Source: UMGS973 sp963609975
GTDB lineage: Bacteria; Bacillota; Clostridia; Peptostreptococcales; Anaerovoracaceae
Length of the DNA stretch: 19,041 nucleotides
Direction of reading: 5' to 3'
Assembly (NCBI GenBank): GCA_963609975.1
Contig: CAVDMD010000038.1
Coordinates: 1-19,041, forward strand
Shown: one piece after another, positions 14,315-19,041 of the stretch
Layout: each line of letters starts with the position of its first letter
How positions within the stretch are numbered: the first letter of the stretch is position 1
Made by a program: the position numbers and the translations under genes
The notes under the pieces: model-generated
Database searches by the model: none
What the model saw: the letters and a program-made list of their open reading frames with translations, nothing else
What the model was told of the DNA's origin: nothing

Positions 14315-16261
14315 TTAATAGCTTTCTTTGATAGTGCCTTTTCGGTATGCGTCAACCAGCGCCCTGAGGTTTTCAACCTGGCTTTCAAGCTCTCTGCCGT
14401 CATCGGAGCTTCTGACGCTCATTCTCTCAGGCAGCACCTCTACAGTTCTGATTAACGGTCTGTGAAAATGCTGCGTGCCGTCCTCTCTCAGCGGCTCATA
14501 CGGCTTGTGCTCCGAAAGCGCCATAAACCTTGAATTGAATATAAAGGTGTAGCCTGCAATTCCGGTGGTTTTCTGGTATGCCTTGGATATGCCGCCGTCT
14601 ATTACAAACAGCTTGCCGTCGCCCTTGACAGGACTTTCGCCGTCTTTAATCTTGACAGGCACGTGTCCGTTTAATATATGTGATTTCTCAGGATCGAGTC
14701 CGAATTCCTCGAGTATCATCTCGCAGGTTTCTCTGCTGTCACGATATTTGTAGTACGGCTTCGTATGCTCCTTGTGTGTTTTTTTGTCTGCTATGAAGCA
14801 TCTTTCAAAGGTAGTCATCTGGTCCTTGCCAAACAGCGGTGAATTGCTGCCAAGCCACAGGAACCACATCAGGTCGCCGCCTCTGCCGACTTCCTCTGAT
14901 TCAACAGGGTTGAAATACGCTTTTCTGACCTGATCGTCAATATAGTCCATAAGAGCCTTGCCTCTGACCTTCTTGCCGTTTATAACGCATTCTTCAAATG
15001 TGCCGTCCTCATTCAGAGGTATGCAGCCGTGGTAAAGCAGATTGCCGTTGCTGACAGTATACATCGCTCCATGGCTGTAAAGAAATCTGATGTGCCTCTG
15101 GAGCTTTTCGCTCTGCAGGAATGCAGCCTCAAGCGCTGACATTACTTCTTTTTCCTCAGGTGTAATATCATACGGATCCTCCGGATTCACCGTAGGGAAT
15201 TTTTTGTCCTTCAGTTCATAGGTTTCTCCTTTTATGACTATTGTGCCTTTTTCGTAGTCTATCTTGTCAAGGAGCTTCCTGCCCTCAAGATGAAATTCCG
15301 GATGGTTTTTGATTCTGTGCCCCTCAATCTTGAACTGCAGTATTGATATGGCCTTGTTCATTTTGGCCGCAAGGCTTTCGTCAACCTGATCGTATACGTT
15401 TTTTTCGATTATATGAGGCTTGAAGGCTTCACATGGGTCATCGCCGTAAAACTTCTGCGCAAACGACGCAAGAGGCCTCAGGTTTATGCCGTAGCCGATT
15501 TCAAGCATATCAAAATTGTTGTAGCTGATGTTCATTCTCAGCACGTTGGCTATGCACGCCCAGTTGCCTGTTGCCGCGCCCATCCAGACTATATCGTGGT
15601 TGCCCCACTGAAAATCGACATCGTGATATTCCATGAGGAAATCCATGATTTTGTCGGGATGCGATCCTCTGTCGAATATGTCGCCTATTATGTGAAGTCT
15701 GTCAACTGCAAGCCTTGACACTGTTTCGGCCGCCTGTATTATGTAATCCTCCGCAACACCGCATTCGACTATCGAATTGATAATCTCGCTGTAGTATCTG
15801 GAACGGTTCTCCTCATCATATGCGTGCATCAGCTCGTCCATACTGTAATCCGCATATTCGGGAAGCCTTCTTCTGACTTTTTTGCGGGTGTATTTGTGTG
15901 ACACCGATTTGCATATTTCGATAAGCTGGTATATTGTTTTGCGGCACCAGCTGTCAAAATCCTGTTCTGTTTTTTTGCGGCGCTTAATCTCTGCGGGAGC
16001 ATTGTATACAAGAGCCGCAAGTCTTTCGCGCTCTTTCTCTGTGAGATCGTCTCCGAAAATCTCATCTATCTTAGATGCTATAACTCCCGATGCGCTTTTG
16101 ATCATATGTATAAAAGCCTCGTGCTCTCCATGGAGGTCGCTCAGGAAATACTCTGTGCCCTTTGGCAGCGCTAAAATAGCGCTGAGGTTGATTATCTCCG
16201 CCGAAGCCGCTTTTATATTCGGGTACTCCTTTGACAGAAGCCTTAAAAATTTTTCGTCCAT
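14315..16261 (-). CDS. fbp: Fructose-1,6-bisphosphatase class III
   Basis: The 648-residue protein is typical in length and sequence for the Firmicutes class III enzyme, a calcineurin-like metallophosphatase. Metal and catalytic motifs appear in order: SDLHGEHEAF (D42, H44), GDIFDRGSHPD (193-203), WGNHDIVWMG (GNHD at 220-223) and, near the C terminus, LNGHVPVKI with a further metal-ligand His. FFGxDG-type features of class I/II enzymes are absent. It removes the 1-phosphate of fructose 1,6-bisphosphate in gluconeogenesis. ATG 16261 has GAGGA about 8 bases upstream. It is divergent from bioY, sharing a 162-base control region, and heads a two-gene unit with the small membrane-anchored protein. 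Confidence 0.95.
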   Translation of the reverse strand: MDEKFLRLLSKEYPNIKAASAEIINLSAILALPKGTEYFLSDLHGEHEAFIHMIKSASGVIASKIDEIFGDDLTEKERERLAALVYNAPAEIKRRKKTEQDFDSWCRKTIYQLIEICKSVSHKYTRKKVRRRLPEYADYSMDELMHAYDEENRSRYYSEIINSIVECGVAEDYIIQAAETVSRLAVDRLHIIGDIFDRGSHPDKIMDFLMEYHDVDFQWGNHDIVWMGAATGNWACIANVLRMNISYNNFDMLEIGYGINLRPLASFAQKFYGDDPCEAFKPHIIEKNVYDQVDESLAAKMNKAISILQFKIEGHRIKNHPEFHLEGRKLLDKIDYEKGTIVIKGETYELKDKKFPTVNPEDPYDITPEEKEVMSALEAAFLQSEKLQRHIRFLYSHGAMYTVSNGNLLYHGCIPLNEDGTFEECVINGKKVRGKALMDYIDDQVRKAYFNPVESEEVGRGGDLMWFLWLGSNSPLFGKDQMTTFERCFIADKKTHKEHTKPYYKYRDSRETCEMILEEFGLDPEKSHILNGHVPVKIKDGESPVKGDGKLFVIDGGISKAYQKTTGIAGYTFIFNSRFMALSEHKPYEPLREDGTQHFHRPLIRTVEVLPERMSVRSSDDGRELESQVENLRALVDAYRKGTIKESY

Positions 16262-16282
16262 ATGAAATCCTCTCTCTTTATA

Positions 16283-16311
16283 TTCATATAGACTAAGTTT
16301 ACCATTTTCAA
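16283..16311 (-). promoter_or_regulatory. Candidate promoter of fbp
   Basis: On the minus strand, TTGAAA (16311-16306), 17 bases, then TATGAA (16288-16283). The leader would be very short before the ribosome site, so this is tentative. Confidence 0.35.
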
Positions 16312-16337
16312 TCCTGTTTTACAATGAAAAACGGAAG

Positions 16338-16369
16338 TTGTTAACCTTTTTATTAATATCGGTTGACAA
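16338..16369. promoter_or_regulatory. BirA-type biotin operator in front of bioY
   Basis: TTGTTAACC (16338-16346), 14 bases, then GGTTGACAA (16361-16369). The right half is the exact inverse of the left except for one base (A to G), and that change creates the TTGACA -35 box. Firmicutes BirA sites have the form TTGTTAACC, about 14-16 bases, GGTTAACAA. The biotin-loaded BirA dimer would block the promoter when biotin is plentiful. Confidence 0.8.
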
Positions 16370-16391
16370 TAGCTTTTTCTTTCGCTATAAT
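16363..16391 (+). promoter_or_regulatory. Consensus sigma-A promoter of bioY
   Basis: TTGACA (16363-16368), 17 bases, TATAAT (16386-16391): a perfect match to both hexamers at ideal spacing. The -35 lies inside the right half of the BirA-type operator. Confidence 0.9.
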
Positions 16392-16423
16392 AGCCGTATC
16401 TTAAACAAAAAGGAGAACTACAG

Positions 16424-16981
16424 ATGAACACTCAGACAATATCCTCTCAGAGAACCAGATCAGTAATACTGTGTGCCATGTTTGTGGCGCTGATTGCCAT
16501 ATGCTCATGGATTTCAGTTCCCTCCGCAGTGCCGTTCACACTGCAGACCTTTGCGGTGTTTCTGACAGCAGGGCTTCTGGGAACAAAGAGGAGTATGGCT
16601 GCAATCGTATGCTATATTATCATCGGAAGTATAGGCGTTCCTGTTTTTGCAGGATTTCAGGGAGGTTTCGGTGTTGTGGCAGGGCCCCTTGGCGGATATA
16701 TAATAGGGTTTATTTTTACAGCACTCATAACAGGGCTTGTAATTGACCGCTTCGGAAGCGGCACGGTTCCGGCGGCCTCCGGCATGGTGCTTGGCCTTAT
16801 CGCCTGCTACACATTCGGTACGGTATGGTTTACATACATATATACGGGCGACCTCACATGGTCAGGACTTGCGGCCTCTCTTTCGATGTGCGTGATACCT
16901 TTCATAATCCCCGATATCATTAAAATCACTCTCGCTGTGATACTTACACAGCGCCTCAAAAAACATATTAATAAAGTCTGA
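16424..16981 (+). CDS. bioY: BioY biotin transporter, S component of an ECF importer
   Basis: The 185-residue protein has about six membrane helices. BioY family landmarks are the N-terminal ICSWISVPSAVPFTLQTFAV, GLLGTKRSMAAIVCYIIIGS, GVPVFAGFQGGFGVVAGPLGG and the C-terminal PDIIKITLAVILTQRL. It binds biotin and, with an ECF ATPase-transmembrane module encoded elsewhere, imports it; no ecfA or ecfT gene is in this window. AAGGAG (16410-16415) lies 8 bases before the ATG. A BirA-type operator over its promoter shows biotin-dependent control. Its stop codon lies inside the stem of the following terminator. Confidence 0.96.
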   Translation: MNTQTISSQRTRSVILCAMFVALIAICSWISVPSAVPFTLQTFAVFLTAGLLGTKRSMAAIVCYIIIGSIGVPVFAGFQGGFGVVAGPLGGYIIGFIFTALITGLVIDRFGSGTVPAASGMVLGLIACYTFGTVWFTYIYTGDLTWSGLAASLSMCVIPFIIPDIIKITLAVILTQRLKKHINKV

Positions 16982-17004
16982 TGAAATAAATCATCAGACT
17001 TTTT
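16973..17004. terminator. Terminator of bioY, probably shared with the convergent antiporter gene
   Basis: A perfect 12-bp stem (16973-16984 with 16991-17002) has a 6-base AATAAA loop and T5 at 17000-17004. It overlaps the bioY stop codon and lies 17 bases from the end of the convergent gene. Confidence 0.9.
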
Positions 17005-17018
17005 GCTTTGCTGTATTT

Positions 17019-18314
17019 CTATTTTTTGAATGCTATGAAAAGCAGTGCGCTCACAAGCAGGGCAAACGGATAAAACAGATAAGGTATTATGCTTACCGTG
17101 GATATTCCCGCAAGGCCTGCCGCTATGAGAAGCTGCGCGCCGTAAGGAATGATTCCCTGCCATACGCAGCTGAATATGTCCATTATCGAAGCTGTACGCT
17201 GAGGTGAAACGCCAAACTCCTCGCTTACGTTCTTGGCTATAGGGCCTGCCGCCACAATTGCAACCGTATTGTTTGCAGTAGCTATGTCCATGGCTGATGT
17301 CAGCAGAGCAATTCCAAGCTGTCCGCCTTTGCTGCCCTTGAAATTTTTTCTTATGAACTGCAGTATGGCCTCAAATCCGCCGTTTTCTCTGATAAGTCCG
17401 CTCATTGAAGCAACCAGCACTGTAACTATCATTGTTTCAAACATTCCCGAAACGCCTGTTCCCATCGATGAGAACGCAGCTGCAACTCCTGCCGAACCTG
17501 TTGCAATACCTACAACAAAGTACGCTATAATGCCTGTGCCCAGAACTATGAACACATTGATACCGCATAGAGCCATTATGAGAATGCCGAAGTACGGCAG
17601 CGCCTGCCAAATGTTGTAGTCGAAGCTTCCTACATCAACAGCTCCGCCTCTGAGTGATATTACAACCAGAATTATAACTGTAAGTATCGCCGCCGGCAAT
17701 GCTATCGGGAAGTTTTCTCTGAACTTATCCTTCATTTTGCAGCCCTGTGTTTTGGTTGCTGCAATTGTTGTATCGGATATAAAGGAAAGATTGTCGCCGA
17801 ACATAGCGCCGCCTACCACTGAGGCTATGCAAAGCTGCATATTAAGATCGGCTCCTGTCGCAACGTTCATTGCCACAGGCACAATTACGGAAATTGTACC
17901 GCATGAAGTACCCATTGCCATTGATATGACGCAGGCTATTACAAACAGTCCTGCGATGGCAAAGCCTGACGGAATTATCGAAAGCAGCAGGTTCGCAGCA
18001 CTTGACGCACCGCCTGCCCCCTCTGCAACTCCGCTGAAAACTCCCGCCATCAGGAATATAAACAGCATTATCGTTATATTGTCATCACCTATGCTTTTTG
18101 CACAGACGCTGATTTTGTCATCAAATTTAAGCTCTCTGTTCTGCGCAAAAGCAACTGCAAGACCTATCATAAATGCGACTACCGCCGACATTACATAAAA
18201 TCCCATTCCGCCCTCTACAGGGTTTATGTACTCAAAATAAATACCGCTTCCAAGATAAAATACCAAAAAAACTAATATGGGCAGCAAACCTGCTGCATTT
18301 GCTTCTTTTTTCAT
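17019..18314 (-). CDS. NhaC-type Na+/H+ antiporter family transporter
   Basis: The 431-residue protein has about 11-12 membrane segments. Signature segments are AMGTSCGTISVIVPVA, GGAMFGDNLSFISDTTIAAT (the DNLSFISDT of NhaC-like proteins), SAMDIATANNTVAIVAAGP and DIFSCVWQGIIPYGAQ. This family exchanges sodium for protons; some members carry organic or amino-acid substrates, so the ion is not certain. I chose ATG 18314 because GTGGAGG stands 5 bases upstream. The reading frame could start 16 codons earlier at 18362, but that region holds the promoter. It stands alone between bioY (convergent) and the hicAB remnant (divergent). Confidence 0.9.
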   Translation of the reverse strand: MKKEANAAGLLPILVFLVFYLGSGIYFEYINPVEGGMGFYVMSAVVAFMIGLAVAFAQNRELKFDDKISVCAKSIGDDNITIMLFIFLMAGVFSGVAEGAGGASSAANLLLSIIPSGFAIAGLFVIACVISMAMGTSCGTISVIVPVAMNVATGADLNMQLCIASVVGGAMFGDNLSFISDTTIAATKTQGCKMKDKFRENFPIALPAAILTVIILVVISLRGGAVDVGSFDYNIWQALPYFGILIMALCGINVFIVLGTGIIAYFVVGIATGSAGVAAAFSSMGTGVSGMFETMIVTVLVASMSGLIRENGGFEAILQFIRKNFKGSKGGQLGIALLTSAMDIATANNTVAIVAAGPIAKNVSEEFGVSPQRTASIMDIFSCVWQGIIPYGAQLLIAAGLAGISTVSIIPYLFYPFALLVSALLFIAFKK

Positions 18315-18352
18315 TAGTGCCTCCACTGAAATATAAAATAACGTACTTAAAT

Positions 18353-18388
18353 AATATATCAAATATATCCAGTTTTAGCAAGGGTCAA
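18353..18388 (-). promoter_or_regulatory. Candidate promoter(s) of the antiporter gene
   Basis: Two overlapping arrangements occur on the minus strand. TTGCTA (18381-18376), 17 bases, TATATT (18358-18353) has the better -10. TTGACC (18388-18383), 17 bases, TATTTG (18365-18360) has the better -35. Confidence 0.45.
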
Positions 18389-18417
18389 AAAATCAGCTGC
18401 TTACCGCTTGTATGTAT

Positions 18418-18454
18418 TGATAATAAAGACTTATGAATTTGGATTTTATTATCA
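18418..18454. repeat. Perfect 10-bp inverted repeat in the hicAB control region
   Basis: TGATAATAAA (18418-18427) is exactly inverted as TTTATTATCA (18445-18454) around 17 bases. The right arm lies between the proposed -35 and -10 of the hic promoter, so it may be the old operator for HicB autoregulation. There is no T run, so it is not a terminator. Confidence 0.6.
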
Positions 18455-18468
18455 TATTGTGTTATACT
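18439..18468 (+). promoter_or_regulatory. Candidate promoter of the hicAB remnant
   Basis: TTGGAT (18439-18444), 18 bases, TATACT (18463-18468). The -10 is good and the -35 partial. The rest of the gap from 18315 to about 18550 is A/T-rich and holds no gene I can support. Confidence 0.35.
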
Positions 18469-18549
18469 TTTTATATTAACAATAAATATATACAGCAGCA
18501 TGGCAAATAAAATCCACAGGTATATTACAGATCAATAACCGGACAAGCT

Positions 18550-18642
18550 GTGCAAAACATCTTCTGGGACAGATTTTACAAGCCTGATGAGCTTCATCCT
18601 AAGACGGCTAATACAATAATTAAACAGGCAGGGCTTAAACAA
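18550..18642 (+). pseudogene. Remnant of a hicA toxin gene (only the C-terminal end recognisable)
   Basis: The translation DELHPKTANTIIKQAGLK (18586-18639) matches the characteristic end of HicA mRNA-interferase toxins, where a run like HPKTANSILKQAGLK closes the domain. The upstream part, including the catalytic GSHH-type segment, is not recognisable in any frame; only MQNIFWDRFYKP precedes it. The next codon, CAA at 18640, replaces the TAA expected after GLK. The frame therefore reads on in phase into hicB instead of stopping. The toxin would be inactive. Confidence 0.6.
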
Positions 18643-18650
18643 CCCTGCCT
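18626..18650 (+). repeat. 8-bp hairpin at the hicA-hicB junction
   Basis: AGGCAGGG (18626-18633) pairs with CCCTGCCT (18643-18650) around 9 bases. It ends directly before the AAGGAAGG ribosome site of hicB, and no T run follows. It could affect hicB translation or be incidental. Confidence 0.5.
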
Positions 18651-18666
18651 AAGGAAGGCGAATATT

Positions 18667-19041
18667 ATGAAACTTTTATACCCCGCTATATTTACACCTT
18701 TTGGCGACAGAGAGGGATACACTGTAGTTGTGCCTGATCTTCCCGGCTGCGTAACTGAAGGAGACAGCCTTACAGAGGCTATAGAGATGGGTGCTGATGC
18801 TGCAAGCGGCTGGATCCTTGGAGAAATTGAGGAAGGTAGCAGTTTTCCTGCTGCCAGCAACTTAAAAGATATTAAAACCGGCGATGACAGCTTTGTAAGT
18901 TTTCTTGTTCTTGATATGTGAGCAGCATGGAACTGAGGCCGTAAGAAGGAATACAACTATTCCTGCATGGCCTGATACCTATGTTCAAAAAATCATTTAA
19001 GCCTTTCAAAAGCAGTTCAGGACAGTTTACTGAGCCTTGCA
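18667..19041 (+). pseudogene. hicB: Frameshifted hicB antitoxin gene (runs to the window end)
   Basis: The first 84 codons encode the HicB partial RNase H-like fold: YPAIFTPFGDREGYTVVVPD, LPGCVTEGDSLTEAIEMG and ADAASGWILGEIEEG, ending at TGA 18919-18921. The missing C-terminal DNA-binding tail is still present but in other frames. HGTEAVRRNTTIPAWPDTYV follows in the +1 frame from 18926. NHLSLSKAVQDSLLSLA then returns to the first frame from 18991, across a six-A run (18987-18992). Two frame changes and loss of a few codons near 18920 mark a decayed gene. The 84-residue product lacks the DNA-binding tail. With the hicA remnant just upstream, this is a dead or dying type II toxin-antitoxin module. 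Confidence 0.8.

Noticed and set aside
16001..16012. TTGTATACAA palindrome resembling a GntR/FCD operator
   Set aside because: It lies inside the fbp coding region, encodes conserved-looking residues and is far from any promoter; likely chance.
18315..18362. Upstream in-frame start for the antiporter
   Set aside because: The earlier Met lies at the promoter region, whereas GTGGAGG is placed correctly for ATG 18314.
1..19041. CRISPR arrays, insertion sequences, tRNA/rRNA genes, riboswitches
   Set aside because: No regularly spaced direct repeats, transposase-like proteins, tRNA-like cloverleaf or recognisable riboswitch leader were seen by eye; a covariance-model search was not possible.

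Overview
The window looks like chromosomal DNA from an anaerobic, endospore-forming member of the Clostridia (Bacillota). This rests on spoIVA, a class III fructose-bisphosphatase of the kind common in Firmicutes, Firmicutes-style Pho and BirA sites, strong AGGAGG-type ribosome binding sites, and short A/T-rich intergenic gaps with hairpin-plus-T-run terminators. I cannot name the genus. No rRNA, tRNA, CRISPR array, insertion sequence or prophage was seen.

Layout. 1-155: tail of a protein ending in a topoisomerase-type zinc ribbon, then a terminator. 208-733: a small XRE repressor and a 58-residue Cys-rich protein transcribed divergently. 745-1428: a seven-helix membrane protein. 1539-5696: a phosphate block with an OmpR/PhoB-type response regulator, a PhoR-type histidine kinase and a Na+/phosphate cotransporter with a PhoU-like tail; four 11-bp-spaced TTAACA-like boxes precede the transporter. 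5770-9600 (minus strand): an acyl-CoA ligase carrying an N-terminal XRE DNA-binding domain, a translationally coupled hotdog thioesterase, and spoIVA with a probable sigma-E promoter and a TTG start. 9695-9868 (minus): a tiny transcription unit whose peptide is split across two frames at a six-base homopolymer.

10061-13792: aconitase, isocitrate dehydrogenase and a GntR/FCD regulator in one tight operon. They cover citrate to 2-oxoglutarate, behind a strong sigma-A promoter that overlaps a palindromic operator. 13848-16261 (minus): class III fructose-1,6-bisphosphatase (fbp) and a small membrane-anchored protein. 16424-16981: bioY behind a near-perfect BirA-type operator that contains the -35 box. 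17019-18314 (minus): an NhaC-type antiporter. 18439-19041: the decayed remains of a hicAB toxin-antitoxin module, running off the window end.

The items most worth a second look are the HTH-acyl-CoA ligase fusion with its paired thioesterase (a possible acyl-metabolite-responsive regulator), the split small ORF at 9727-9868, the acn-icd-gntR operon with its predicted autoregulatory site, and the hicAB remnant.
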